Shown one piece after another: positions 44,884 through 57,039 of a stretch of 64,000 nucleotides of DNA (its first letter is position 1; every line of letters begins with the position of its first letter). Location of the stretch: NCBI GenBank assembly GCA_033060915.1, contig CM065377.1:39914183-39978182 (forward strand), in the 5' to 3' direction. Under the pieces are notes generated by a model that was given only the letters and a program-made list of their open reading frames with translations, made no database searches and was not told the origin of the DNA. The translations under genes were made by a program, and so were the position numbers. The stretch is from Euryodendron excelsum. Lineage: Eukaryota > Streptophyta > Magnoliopsida > Ericales > Pentaphylacaceae.

Positions 44884-45335
44884 GTAGGCTCAAACGAAGT
44901 CAACTGGACCCACAGAATATACATCTGAGACAAGAAGGTATTGATGGACTGACCAGATTCTTGTTTCAGATGATACAGAGAAATCAGAAGCTGGTACTGA
45001 TGAGCAAGATCGGCCGTGGTATAGCGGTTGACTAGTAATGCCCAAATGGAGTGAGCTGTGTCAAAGCGTCCAAACTGGAGACTAATAGAAGGAATGGTTG
45101 TATTTCGGAACTAAGTGATGATCTAATGATTCTTACTATCCTATTCTTCAAGTCGTTTAGTAAATTCCATAACCGTTTCAACTACACCTTTAACAGTGCC
45201 ATCTTCAATGACTAGCGCCAAAGTTTTTTTCCTTTAAGAAAACTAGACATAGCTTGAGACTAAGGAATATAATTAGGGCCTTCCAGAGTGACAACAATAA
45301 ATCTAGATACCTCAGAACACTCCATAGAGTAAAGA
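44884..45335 (-). pseudogene. copia gag fragment
   Basis: Minus-strand pieces VTLEGPNYIP, SQAMSSFLKGKKLWR, RNTTIPSISLQFGRFDTAHSI, YTTADLAHQYQLLISLYHLKQ and SINTFLSQMYILWVQLTSFEP are the UBN2-type copia gag. They are broken by several stops and two frameshifts. It passes into RT sequence near 44884-44890, which marks the deletion junction. Confidence 0.88.
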
Positions 45336-46026
45336 CGTGGGATGACGTAACCCAACCAGCAGAGAATAGTTGCTGAAAACCTTCTGACGCAAGAGAAGCA
45401 ACAGTAACAGAGCAGAATTAGGTGAAATAGACTGCAGAATCAGATTCAGAATACCTGATTAGTTAGAAACCGGTTTGAACTGGTGAAAAACAAGGGGATG
45501 AAAAAGAAAGAAAAAGAAAAAAGAAAAGAGTACATGGGTTGGATTAAAGGGCCAAAAGGTTATGAATCGGCCAAGAGAAGCAAAAATAGGTCTGAACCAG
45601 TTCTGGTAGATTGGCGGCACTGTTGGGCGGCATGACGTGATGTCAATTGGTGTCACTAAGGTTAACGTCAGCGGCTAGCATTAGTGCGCGTGAAGGATGT
45701 GCGCATGGTGGTGTGCGTGGTCCAGTGCGTGTGGGCACATGGAGGAGAGTGGCAGAGTGCTTGTGTGTGAAATAGACACGCCAATCTTTGGGAGGTGCGT
45801 GGGGGCTTCTGTGGAGGTTTTTGGGGTTGATTTTTTTATGATTGGACACATATTTCTGAGATGAATCCGATGGTGTGGCTGCATTTGAAATCCGATTAGA
45901 ATGGGTTTCGGCAAAACATCTCGGAACAGTGAAGATGGTGATTTTGAGGCAGATTAGCAGAACATTAGTGAAAAACAATAGGCTTATGGTTGCGGAAGCA
46001 AGGTTTAAAGGGCACACAAGCTTATA
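45336..46026 (-). other. Leader region of the deleted copia element
   Basis: Between gag and PBS. The 124-codon minus frame at 45643-46017 and the 77-codon frame at 45681-45914 have no recognisable domain; they may be leader sequence. An AAG/A-rich tract lies at 45497-45527. Confidence 0.5.
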
Positions 46027-46038
46027 GCTTTGATACCA
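46027..46038 (-). other. PBS of the deleted copia element
   Basis: On minus TGGTATCAAAGC immediately after the 5' LTR, the tRNA-Met-type primer site of plant copia elements. Confidence 0.88.
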
Positions 46039-46267
46039 TATTAAAGTAACAGTAGAAGAGAGAGAGAGAGAGAGAGAGAATTATCTTTGTATTGAATTGA
46101 ATGAATAAACCAAAGAGAAGTACACTGTATATATAAGACAATAAGGAGTGTTGACCAAGAAACCCTAAACTAGGAAAGTGAGTGCTGACCAAGAAATCCT
46201 AAACTAGGAAAGTAAATAAAATCCCTACAATATCAAATCTCTACAATATATATAATATACACTAACA
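46039..46267 (-). repeat. 5' LTR of the deleted copia element (229 bp)
   Basis: Pairs with 43915-44162. Its inner terminus is TATTAAAG where the other reads TGTTAGAA, a transition-decayed end. A short (GA)n run follows. Confidence 0.88.
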
Positions 46268-46272
46268 ACCAG

Positions 46273-46499
46273 ATTGACATATAGTTTTGTTTTTAATTTT
46301 GATGGTAATCTCTACTACTAAGCCCATGAGATTCAATTTATTGCTTCTCTCTAATGCAAGTGCTAGAAAAAAGAAAATTATATTTTGCAAGATAGAAAAG
46401 TCTACTTGTGAGTTGTGAGTATATATGAGAGCTATTATTGATATGTATTAAAATGCACACCTATAAGTAAAGTCAATAAAGAGAGCTAACATATTCAAT
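46273..46499. other. Short AT-rich spacer
   Basis: No feature seen between the copia TSD and the CACTA-like end. Confidence 0.5.
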
Positions 46500-47096
46500 C
46501 ACTAGTACAAAAAAGAGTTTCACCGGCTCTTCAAAACGCTGGCAAAAGTCTTAAAAAAAAAGCCGTTAAAGGCTATGCCGACATTATTCAAAAGCGCCGA
46601 TGATGTCGATGACGGCTTAAGTTCCTGGCATTTTGAAGATCCGTGAAACTATGCCGATGTATTTCCTGGCATTTAACTTTTGCCATTAAATAGCCCCCTA
46701 GCTAGCGTGGAATTCCAGTCGATTAGTTTTACTTTTAAAAGCACAAAAAAAGTTGCCAAAAGCGCCGAGATTAGGTAACTTAAACGGAGGTTTTAAAGCG
46801 CTGGTAAACTCTATACAAAGCAACTTCATAACAACTATATTTTTAAGGCGATGTGTTTTAGTAAATGCCGGTAAAGGTTGCTTTTCTTGATGTTTTTGGA
46901 AACGCAGTTATTACTAAAAGGCATTGTTTTATAACCACGTTTTGTTAAACGCTGGCAAAGCCCCTTCCTAGTTTTAATAATTGATGAAAATGGCATATAT
47001 ATATATATATATATGCTATGTTTGTATTAATTTATGAACCTGCCTCTATATTCATCCTAACCAAAATATAAAAAGTAATATTCTTACTAATGTATG
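46500..47096 (+). mobile_element. CACTA-like transposon terminus
   Basis: Begins CACTAGTACAAAAAAGAG at 46500, followed by repeated subterminal motifs around GC[TC]GG[CT]AAA (near 46538, 46802, 46877, 46956) and GCGCCGA. CACTA ends and dense subterminal repeats are typical of En/Spm-type elements. The opposite end is not seen and no transposase is present. The sequence is interrupted by solo LTR S3 and probably continues at 51532-51717. Confidence 0.55.
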
Positions 47097-47816
47097 TGTC
47101 GCGCGCAGATTTTTTGCACTCAAGGAATACACACACAAGCGGGAAAAATACTGTACTCTCTTGTTAGAACTCATCCTTCTAAAACAATGAGTGTGACTAG
47201 GTTTGAATTGAAAATTGATTTGGATAAAGGGCTTTTGGAAAACAATTTGGAGTCTCCATCTAACTTGATTAAGGTGAGTTAGGTCACCTAAAAACTAAGC
47301 ACAATCCGAAGATTACACTTAGGGTTTTTGAAAAAGGATTTTGGAAAATATCTTCAAGAGAGGGTTTTTAAGAAAATAGGTTGTTTGACAACCTTTAGAA
47401 AATATTTAAGCCCTTTTTTGAAAATAACTCCATTTTGGTCTATCGAAAACAATGATCGTAGGTTTGGAGGTTGGTTACTTGTAGAGAAGACGCACTAAGC
47501 TATCACCCTATCCCGCCCTTGTGGTACCTACATGTCTATTCACCCTAGATTCACCTATGAGAGTCTTCGACTAATTTATGTCCAAAACTATCTACTTTAA
47601 AAAAGAATTTTTGAAAAGACATCATGCATGATATGCAAGTGCAGAAAAAAAAAAGAGTTAAAAAATAGATTTGGAAAGAAATTGATTTGATTTAAAAAGA
47701 AATTTGAAAAGATAGATTTGAAATTGGAAAGTTTTAGAAATTAAAAATAGAGATTTGAAAATAGATTTTTGGAATTGGAAGTTTGAAAAGGATTGTGGAA
47801 ATAGAATTTTGAAAAA

Positions 47817-47899
47817 GGTTGTGACCGCACCCATGAGGATTGCTTACGTATCTTTTTTGAGAAATCAGGTCAGTCGTAGTTCAAACAAGAGTCCGATTG
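47817..47899 (-). promoter_or_regulatory. Triple-hairpin block (copy in S3)
   Basis: On minus: GGAC-tctt-GTTT (pairs through G-T), TCT..AGA and a tcat-looped third stem weakened to ATCC/GGGT. The most decayed copy. Confidence 0.5.
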
Positions 47900-50210
47900 A
47901 AGATAAAAGGTATGATTAGAAGAAAGAGATTTTGATTTGGAATTCGAATTGGAAGATTAGGAAACCAGGATTGAACTTAGACCTAGAATTGAACTTGAAA
48001 GAGAATTTAACCCTTGAAAGAGAACTTGGACTAGATTTGGAAAGATAGAATTTTGGAAAATCTAGACTTAGGAAAGATAGGATTTAGGAAGGACTTGAGA
48101 TTAAAAAATATTTGACTCAAATGTTTGACTTGGAAGATTAGGAAAAGACTGGATTTAGGAAAGGTTCGAATTAGGAAAGTTCCGTTTTAGGAAAGTTTCA
48201 TTTTAGGAAAGATTTGGAATTTGAAAAGTTTGGAATTTAGAAAGTTTTAACTTAAGAAAGTTTCGAATTTGGAAAGTTTAAAATTTTGAAAGTTTCAACT
48301 TAAGAAAGTTTTGAAATTTAGAAAGCTTAGAATTTGAAAAGATTTGAAATTTAGAAAGATTTGAATTTAGAAAGTTTTGAAAGTTTGATTTTAGAAGTAC
48401 TTCAAATTAGGGAAGGTTTGAGTTTAAGAAAGATTTGAAGATTTAGATTTGGAAGGTTAAGATTTGGAAAGGGATGGAATTAGGAAAGGTTGGGATTTAA
48501 GAAGATTTGGAAGCTTAAAGTTTAAGGAAAGATTTGAAAGTTTAGGTTTTGAAAACTTAAGGTTTAAAAAAGTATGAGATTAGGAAGGATTGGATTAGAA
48601 AAGATTCAGACTAGGAAGAATTGAGATTCCTATTTCCTAAAACAAAGGATTGGATTTTGTTTCTAAAAAGAGATGGTTTGATTTTGTTTTCAAAAATGGA
48701 TGATGGGATCTAGTTTCCTAAACGGGGAAATTGAATTTTGGTTTCTTAAAGGGAAGATTAGATTTAGCATGGATTTGGAAAGATGGAGCTTTGAAAATCC
48801 TAGATTTGGGAAGACTATAGTTTTGATGTAGAAAATAGGTTTTGGAAACTTATGGTTTTGTTGTAAAAAAGGAGCTTTTGGAAACCTAAAGTTTGAGGCC
48901 AAAATAGGGAATTAGAAATCATGTTTTTGGGAAGGAAAATTAGGGTTTCCTAATCGTTGGTTTTAGGGCGTAACTTGGGCTCTAAGAAAAGAGATTTTTT
49001 GGAAAGTGAATTTTTAGGAAGGAAGATTTTTGGAAGGAGATCTAGAAAAAGAGTTTTTAGGAAAGAGTTTTTTGGAAGACTTTTTGGAAAGAGATTTTAG
49101 AAAGAGTTTAAGGAATGTTTTTAGAAAGTAAATTTTGAAGAGAACTTTTTTGGAAAGGAGTTTGAAAAGGAGTTTTGAAAAATAGATTTTTGAAGGGAGT
49201 TTTTAGAAAATAATTTCGGAAGAGAATTTTGAAAAGGAGATCGAAGAGAGTTTTTAGAAAGTATGTTGGAAAAGAGATTTTTAGGAGGAGAGATTTGAAA
49301 AGAGAGTTTTTAGAAAGTCTATAAAAATATCTCACTTTCCTAGAGCAATTCTAACCATAAGAAGATTAGAACCACTCTAAGATAGTGATTTTGAAAACAA
49401 CAAGGATTTGAAAATATGGACCATATTGGTCACTTTAACACTTTTCTAAAGCAACTCTAACCATGGAAAGGCTAAAATCACCTTAGGATTGTGATTTTGA
49501 AAACAAATTTTGAAGAAGAAGATTTAATGCAAGTTTTGAAAACGGTTTTGATGCAAGCTTTTGAAAACAAGGTTAAAAACGAATTTTGGAGAGATACAAA
49601 ATCATGATATGCACAATGCAAGTTGGGGTCGTGAACATACAAGGTTAAAGGTTTCACCACATAATCGAGGGGGTCGAACCCACGTGATCTCCGGTTAGAC
49701 TAAAACAAAAGCCCCCGGACACGGTGACCTCCAATAGCCTAATCCTACACATGAACCGGGAAGTCCATTATTTCAAGCATGCAAGAAAGGGGGGGGGGGA
49801 AGAAGATGGGGGATTAAAATAGAAGAAAACCTAAGTGCGTTCAGAGGGAGAAGAGAGAGGGGGAAGATGCATAAACTTAAATAGAGAGCTTACCTTATAT
49901 CTTCTTTATTTTGCTTTGCTTCACGGGCTTTGTTTTTCTTACTTTGCTTCGGTCTTTGCTTCTGTCTTCGTCTTGATCTTCGAGAGCTTCGGGTTGCAGC
50001 ACTTTAAGTCTTTAGTGGAGGTTTTGGAGGCTAGTGTATGAGTGTATAGGAGTGTATGGGAGTATATATGAGCTAAGGTTTGTATATGGAGGCTAGGGTT
50101 TGGAAAACCTAAAGAAGACTAGAGTTTAGGAAGGCTATGAGCTTTGTATATCGAAGAGTAGGGTTTTTAGACTGAATTTGCGGACCTCCCTCACGTTGGA
50201 AGAGGCTTTG

Positions 50211-50218
50211 TATTTATA
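50211..50218 (-). promoter_or_regulatory. TATA box of S3
   Basis: TATAAATA on minus followed by CAAAGCCTC. Confidence 0.7.
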
Positions 50219-50234
50219 GAAAGAAGAATAACCT

Positions 50235-50293
50235 GGCGCTTGTTGCAGTGGCGCCAGGCCAAAAATCCTTTTAGCGCCAAAACTAGTGGCGCC
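50235..50293 (-). promoter_or_regulatory. Two class A boxes, 38-bp period (S3)
   Basis: GGCGCTTGT..AGTGGCGCC-type box at 50235-50255 and AGCGCCAAAACTAGTGGCGCC-type box at 50273-50293, exactly 38 bp apart. The nearest begins 16 bp after the TATA octamer on plus. Confidence 0.75.
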
Positions 50294-51531
50294 AGCCACT
50301 TAGGAAAGTTTTAAGGTCGGCAAGCAACATATATTCAAAAGATTTGTGCACCTGTACTAATGACTATCATGCAATTTTTAGCCTGACTTTACTATGAGTG
50401 GTTCCGAAACGTCTGGGAAGGGTTTAAAGGGGCCAAGAATGACCTGGTAGGTCGGAAAGGGACATGAACCCTTAGAATAGAGTCCTAGAGGTATTAGACT
50501 TGAAAAATGATGACAAGATGTGTTAAAAGGGTTGACCGGGCCATTAAGGGCAAAACGGTCAACCGGGCCGGAAAGCTGCCAGGACAGACGTAGAATGTCC
50601 CAGAAGAAGACTCGAGATTTGGAAGAATTATTTAGAATGTCCCAGGAGGTTACCAGTTTGATACCCAGAGCCGGTGTGGTTCCTGGGGCGTTCGGATGCC
50701 TAAGGGTAAAATGGTCATCTTAACCGAAAAGTCTTGGAATTGGCCTGAAACTGACTGAAGGGCATCTAATCATGCCGGATCATCTCTGAGATGATCTTGG
50801 AATGGTGGACTTACCATTCTGAGGACTTAGGTACTATCTTGAAAAACATGCCGAAAAATGGCCCTAGCGGCAGTTTGGTCATTTTTCACCAGAGTAGGCT
50901 AGCAGGCACTGGTGTTGACCTGGGTTTTGAATGTTTCCGCCACTCTGGCGGTGGTCTCGTGATATAAGGGTTTGTTGGCAATTCCTTATATCGACCTATT
51001 TACAAGTATTTCCGCTACTCTGACGGTTGTGATATTTGCGAGTATTTTCACTACTCTAAGGAATCAATTTTTTCGGAGGGCATGCCGAAGTGGACATTTC
51101 TGCATTGGCAGGCTAGCAAGCACCACAGGTGGACCATTCTACCATCTCGGGGAATTGGAGTCTCGTTTCGGTCGACGGGTTTGAAGGGACTTACCGTTCC
51201 GAAGAAACTTTTTTTAAAAAATGTGTTGGACAAGATGGACTTACCGCCTCGAGGAATCAACTTTCTCGAGGGATGGATTGGAATTGGATTTGAAAAGGGG
51301 ACTTACAGTCTTCAAGAAGACGTGCCCATTGGAATTAGACCGAACAATGCTCTCAAGGGCATTTTGGTCATTTTGCCTTTATTTGGGCCCAAAGGACCCG
51401 GGAAACAATTGATTGACGGGATTTAGACTTGAAAAATTGATTTAGATTGGCATATGTCCATATCGACTTGAATACAAATCTAGATGGACTGGAAACTACT
51501 GAATAGGCAAAAATGGGATGCTTATAGTATG

Positions 51532-51717
51532 AAACTAAATCAATACCTATCCACATTATAAGAGAAAAATGTCTACAAATTCATAATAAATCTACGATAA
51601 AACATCCAATGCCAACTGCATACATCCCAATGTCTCCATAATATGTTGTAAGTACAAACAAAAAATTAATACCATCAAGACTATAGTTCAAACTACAAAT
51701 CAAAAATTAATACCACG
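51532..51717. mobile_element. Continuation of the CACTA-like or host sequence
   Basis: A 186-bp AT-rich piece between S3 and P1, with AAAAATTAATACCA present twice (about 51662 and 51702). By the S3 TSD it is continuous with 47091. No gene. Confidence 0.45.
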
Positions 51718-51899
51718 TGTAAGCATTCTATTTTTGCTGACTCGGCAATCTTCGGCCCAACCGGATCCAATTTTCAAACATCACAACACATATGAGTCCA
51801 AGACGGCTCTTTCAAACTCTAATCCAATCATCTAGTCTCTTCCCAGGCCCATAAGGCCCAATTGAAGCTGAAAAGACAATATTACCTTAGACACTCCAA

Positions 51900-52235
51900 G
51901 CAGCTTTTTGAGACCGGGCAATATCAGAAACCAACGCTATCTAGGCAACTTCTCAAGATCGGGCGATCTCGGGGACCAACATCTTATCAAATTTTAGACA
52001 GTTCACTTCTGGCTCTTGCTAGCCCGCCAATGTAGAATGTCTGTCATTTGGTAGTTCTGTGAGACTAGGGTTCTCGGGGACCAACACCACCTTATAGGTA
52101 GCTTTTTGAGATTAGGCGATCTTAGGAACGAATACCACCCCACAGGTAGCTCTTTGAGACTAGGCGATCTCTGGAACCAACACCACACAAGTAGCTTTCC
52201 GAGGCCGGGCGGTCTCGGGAGCCAACACCTAAGTC
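51900..52235 (+). repeat. U3 array of variable hairpins in P1
   Basis: Inverted counterpart of 22961-23290. Units pair as GATCGGGCGATC, GAGATTAGGCGATCT and CCGAGGCCGGGCGGTCTCGG, separated by AACCAACACC. Arms vary from unit to unit but mostly stay complementary. Confidence 0.65.
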
Positions 52236-53472
52236 AACACAAGTGCTTGCTAGCCCGACTCAGTAAAGAATGACCAAACCCACACCATGGGCTTCCAGGC
52301 ACGTCCTGAGAAAGTTCAAAATCCCTTAAGACGATAAGTTCACCCTTTCAAAGTGTTCTTGGACAGTTAGACATTCTCAACACGCCATCATGTCTAATTC
52401 CGGTCTCATTTCGGTTAGCTCCGGTTAAAATAACCATTTTACCCTTAGACACCCCAGCAAAGTGAAAATCCCATCAAATAGTGAAAAACTCTTCCAGGAC
52501 CATCCTCGAACAGTCCGAAATACTTCATATACCACTCCAATCCATCCTTACCCTTTTTTGACCAATTTCGGTCAAAATGACCGTTTTACCCTTGGCAATC
52601 CGAATGGGCCCCGAAACTATACCAGCTCTAGTTATCGAATGGCAGATCTTATCATACACCCCTATTTAATCCAAGGTAAGCCCCACAACACTAAACATTC
52701 CTGACTCAATGAAGGTCTCTTGGAGCGTCTCATAAACGCTCTGCTAGGGTTGTCTTTTCTCCTAATTCCTTGATTTTATTGCACCATCAAATGACTTTAA
52801 AAATGCGCTAATCAAGGAATTCTTAGACGCTCATCCACAGGTCTTTCTATCAATATAGCTCAATTGAATAGATCGCTCCCCGAAGCCCCTGATCGCATGG
52901 CTCAAAGACTACCACTTTCAGTAACCCCTGGAGTGTCTCATAGACGCTCTACCAAGGTTGTCTTTTTTTTTTTTTTTCTCCAATTCCCTAATTATAATGC
53001 ATCGTCAAACGACTTGAGAAATACATAAATAAGAGAATTCTTGAAATTATTTTTGGAGCACTTTCTATTGGTACGGTCCAATCGAAGAGATCGCTTCCCG
53101 AAAGTCCCGATCACATAGCCCACAAAGGGCTACTTTTGAATACTCGCAGAGCGTATCATAGATGCTCTGCATAAGTGTGTTTTCATGCACACTTTTCAGG
53201 ATGAAATCTAATTCTTTCAAACACCTTTCAAGCTTTCCAAAAATTCAAAGTTCTTGAGAAACACTAGAAAAACATCGAGGACACAACCGATTTTTCTGAA
53301 TATTTTTTGGACTGCACAATTATTGAGGCAAAGTTTAAATGAACATTGCTGGCAGTGGAGCGTATGCTACATGTGCCTAGATTTTGATCAGATCGATCAA
53401 ACTTTGCTTAGCCCTTAAGATTTAGCTAGTACAATGTGTGCCACATGGCATTTAATGAGAGGAACAGTACTG

Positions 53473-53529
53473 GTGGATTTAGCACATGTGCCAGGGCAGA
53501 ATTTTCCCTGGCGCATCTACTACATGGGC
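53473..53529 (+). promoter_or_regulatory. Two class B boxes, 38-bp period (P1)
   Basis: GTGGATTT-agc-ACATGTGC at 53473 and GCGCATCT-act-ACATGGGC at 53511, exactly 38 bp apart, with mismatches in the arms. The spacer CAGGGCAGAATTTTCCCTG is palindromic like that of M1. Confidence 0.7.
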
Positions 53530-53549
53530 CAGTCCTCTCCAGCTTTGCC

Positions 53550-53557
53550 TATAAATA
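53550..53557 (+). promoter_or_regulatory. TATA box of P1
   Basis: TATAAATA followed by TAAGCCTCCCC, 20 bp after the last box. Confidence 0.7.
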
Positions 53558-54989
53558 TAAGCCTCCCCATTTGCATATTCCAGAATAGCATTTGGTAGCG
53601 AAGCTCTGCAAAAATTGCTCTAGAATCTCAAATTCGTATATACACTTCATACTTCAAACACTTAGGTTAGATTCTGTCTCCCCCTAATCCATACACTACA
53701 CCTATATAGCCATCAATACCATAGAAGACCTCATTCCAACCCCTTCAAGCCTCTTCAAGGCTATTCAAGTTCAAGTCAAAGCATCCATGGACGTTTGAAA
53801 GTGTTGAAAGGCAAAATGGAGTATTCTCTTTACATTTTTGCAATTCCCACTCCTCTCTTCTTCCTCCTTGCCTATTTAGGCTATTCTCTATTTTAACCCC
53901 TATCTTTTAACCCCCTTTCTTGCATGCTTGAAATAAGGAAGCTCTTAGTTCATGCCTAGAGTAAAGTTTGTGAGAGCCACCATGTAAGGAACTTCTCACA
54001 AACCTACGTTAAAATGGTATGTCCTCAGAGAACCTTGCTATTTAGTAAAACCTCTAGCCTTATATGATTCTATAACCCCCTTGCATATGGCTATCTAGTT
54101 CATGTTTTGCATACTTGACTTTATTTTCATGATTATGACAATTTTTCTAAAATTTTCACTATCTCTATTTCTATGGCATTCTCAAGCTTCATATTCAAAT
54201 GTTTTTTTTTCTAAAAATGGTCAACCCTCAATTTCAACACCCTAGAGAACCCTCCTTAAGGCCCTTAACTTCATTTTGCAACCCTACATTTCATTGCTTT
54301 TCAAAATTGCATTAAAATAGCCTTCGAACCCTCTTCTTCTATATTGATTTTCAAGGATTTACTCTCTTGAACTTTGTGGTTGAAATGGTCCCTTGGGAAC
54401 CTCTCTTGAGTGGGTTTTCCATTATCTTGACCATATGAACCCTAGTTTATTATAGTTGGTTCTATTCACTTCAAAATGATTTTCAAAATAATCCCATTCA
54501 AAAAGGATTTTCAAAATTGCACTCTCTTTAATTTCATAAAAATGATTTTTTTAAACCATTATTTTCACCTTGATTTTTAGAAGTTTTGCTCTCTTGAATG
54601 TTGTGGTTAGAATGGTCCTATGAAGTCGTCTTTTTAGTGATTTCCTTCAAATCAACCATATGAACCCTTGTTCTTTAAAGTGGTCTTCAACTTCTTAAAA
54701 GTGATTTTCCAAAACCAATTTTCAAAGGATCATGTTCTTTAACTTTCAAGTTTTCAAAACTACTCATTCAATGTTGATTTTCACAAGTTTAGCTCTCTTG
54801 AGTTAGTAAGTGAAATGGTTCCAAGGCAACCATCGCTTGAGTTGTTTCCAGATATCAACCATAGGAACCTAACACTCACCTGAGTGATTTTTATACAATG
54901 GTTTTTCAAAACACACTTTTCAAGTTTCATGCATAAAATTACCCTTCCAAAATCACTAGGTCCAAACTCTAGTTCAAATCCACCTTCCA

Positions 54990-55290
54990 ACCTGAGGTTA
55001 ACTTGACCCTAGTTGTCCAACTTTAGTTCAACCAAACCCTAGGTTAAACTAACCTTAGTTTGTTAACCCTAAGTCACCATAACCCTAGGTTAACCTAACC
55101 TTAGTTTGTTAACCCTAGGTCACCTTAACCCTAGGTTAATCTAACCTTAGTTTGTTAACCCTAGGTCACTTAACCCTCGATTAACCTAACCTTAGTTAGT
55201 TAACCCTAGGTCACCCTAACCCTAGTTGGCCAACCCTAGGTTAACCTAACCCGAGTTAGTTAACCATAGATCAATCCAACCTAGGTTAGT
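54990..55290 (+). repeat. Class B U5 array in P1
   Basis: Repeats of TTAACCCTAGGTCACC and CTAACCTTAGTTTG, about 35 bp per unit, matching the inverted arrays of LTR1 and S2. Confidence 0.7.
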
Positions 55291-56284
55291 AAGTTTCAAG
55301 ATTCCAATTCAAGGATCCCTTTTCAAAAAATGTTTCGACTCAAAAACCATTTTCATAAAATAATTTCAAAACACCCTATTCTCTTGAGATTTCAAGAATC
55401 AACTCTAAAACCTTTTCAAATATCCCCACACTTTATCTTCAAAAATGTATCCAAGAAGTTCTATTTAACTTGTCTCAACTAAGATGGCTAGACACTTAAC
55501 ATTTTTCAAAAACTATTTTCCAAGTGCTTTCAAGGACTCATAACCCTAAGGCATTCCTAACCGTTTCTTGTTAAGGATGCCAAGGGAAGGTGATACATAA
55601 AATACAACCTTCAAGGTTGTCCATATTAGGGTTTCAAAACCTAAAATGTTTTGAAAATCTCTTTCTAAAAACGATTTTCAAACATCACATTCTTAAAGCA
55701 ATCATAATCCTTCCATGGTTAGGATTGTTCAAGTGCAAGTGAGAAATTTAAAAAGGGTTTTATAACCCTAAAGTTTTAAAAATCAAAGAGAATTATCTAG
55801 CTCATTTTCCAAACATGTTTTCAAAACTCATAGCCCTAAAGGAGTTTAGTTCTTCAATGACTAACCTCTTAAAGGTGATGAAACATTAAACATACCTTTC
55901 ATAAAGTATCTAAAAAATACTTTCAAAAGCTTTTCGAAGACAAGTTTATTAAAGCACTTCCAATCCAAACCCTACCTCCAAGGTTTTCAAAACAAGATTT
56001 TGAAACATTTTCAATACTTTCTTGAGTTATTACAAAGCTTTTCCAAAGCTCGCTCGAGTTGTTTAAAAAAATACTTCAAAACTCTCTTGAGTGAATTTAA
56101 AAAATATTCAAAATTGTCTTCAAATCCAATTTCAAAAACACTTCCAAAAATCCCGAGTCTTGTTTCAATGTCATTCTTCTAAACTCTCAAGTTCTCTTTT
56201 CCAAAGATCACAAAGTGTCTTCCAACATTTTCAAAGATCTTAAAGCGTCTTCAAACATTCCAAAGGCCCCAATGAGCCTATTTT

Positions 56285-56368
56285 CTATTGGACTCTTGTC
56301 CGAAGTACGAATGACCTGATTCTCCTCAAATGAGATACGTAGGCAACCTAAAATGGTGTGGTCATAAT
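56285..56368 (+). promoter_or_regulatory. Triple-hairpin block (copy in P1)
   Basis: GGAC-tctt-GTCC, TCTC-ctcaaat-GAGA and ACC-taaaat-GGT. Against S1 the second stem shows the paired change TCCC/GGGA to TCTC/GAGA. Confidence 0.6.
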
Positions 56369-57021
56369 CGTTATTTCAACCCAAGTTCCTTTTTCAAAAT
56401 TTTCTATCAATTCAAGAATTCTATTCAAATCCCTTCAAAGTTTCCAAATTTTCAAACATTTTTTTCAAAACTTTCATCATGCATCATTCATCCAAAAAGT
56501 AATAACCAAACCTTATTTTCAAAATTCTAAAGTAGATGTTAAGTGGATAATAGTAATCGGTTATTCAAGTAAGTAAATTAAGGGTGATTAGACATGTACG
56601 TTTTGAAAGGGCAAGGTAGGGTGATGATCTTAGGATATCTTCCCTACACATAACCAAATCTCGAACCATAGATTTCTGTTTTCAAAAGACCAAAATGGAG
56701 TTATTTTAAAAAAGGGCTTAAAACTTTTCAAAAGTTTCCAAATAACTTATTTTCTTAAAAACCCTCTCTTGAGGAAGTCTTCTAAAACCTTTTTTCTAAA
56801 ACTCTAAGTGTAATCTTTGGATTGTACCTAGTTTTAGGTGACCTGACTCACCTTAATCTACTTAGGTGGTGACTCCTATTTTTCTAAAAAAGCCCTTAAT
56901 CAAATTAATTTCAAGTTCAAACCTGGTCGCACTCGTCCTTCTAAGAGAATGAGTTCTAATGACAGAGTACCGTACTTTTTTCGAGCTAAAAGGACTTGGT
57001 TAAAAACCGATGCGCGACAGC

Positions 57022-57039
57022 TGGAGACTCCACTGGGGA
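57022..57039 (+). other. Primer-binding site of P1
   Basis: TGGAGACTCCACTGGGGA, two bases after the LTR end: a mutated form of TGGCGACTCCGCTGGGGA. Same spacing as in M1 and M2. Confidence 0.75.

Larger units (their letters stand above)
43915..46267 (-). mobile_element. Internally deleted minus-strand copia element (2353 bp)
   Basis: LTRs at 43915-44162 (3') and 46039-46267 (5'), with a perfect TSD ACCAG at 43910-43914 and 46268-46272. A PBS and a polypurine tract sit in the expected places on the minus strand. The interior (44163-46038) holds a gag fragment fused to the end of RT plus RNase H; protease, integrase and most of RT are gone. It could have moved only with help from an intact relative, or the deletion arose after insertion. 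Confidence 0.92.
47097..51526 (-). mobile_element. Solo LTR S3, class A (4430 bp)
   Basis: Starts TGTCGCGCGCAG on plus and ends GGGATGCTTATA, with a perfect TSD GTATG at 47092-47096 and 51527-51531, and no PBS or interior on either side. It contains the triple-hairpin block (47817-47899), AT-rich array (about 48030-48960), TATA (50211), boxes (50235-50293), and a single CCTCGAGGAATC/TCTCGAG hairpin segment at about 51235-51275 where S1 has an 81-bp array. Frames at 48690-48902, 49108-49335 and 51082-51426 are LTR sequence. Confidence 0.88.
51718..57019 (+). mobile_element. 5' LTR of element P1, class B (5302 bp)
   Basis: Starts TGTAAGCATTCT and ends GCGCGACA, followed after two bases by a PBS, so this is a 5' LTR on the plus strand. 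Contents: hairpin array (51900-52235), boxes (53473-53529), TATA (53550), CCTAGGTTAAC array (54990-55290), triple-hairpin block (56285-56368) and a PBS-like TGGTGACTCC at about 56866. Class B features match M1 and S2. The 3' LTR is beyond the window. Short frames such as 56000-56182 and 56949-57140 are not genes. Confidence 0.88.

Noticed and set aside
54990..55290. CCCTAGGTTAAC repeats resembling an interstitial telomere
   Set aside because: The unit is 30-35 bp with CCTAGG and TTAACC palindromes, not the plant 7-bp telomere repeat, and it sits inside LTRs at a fixed position.
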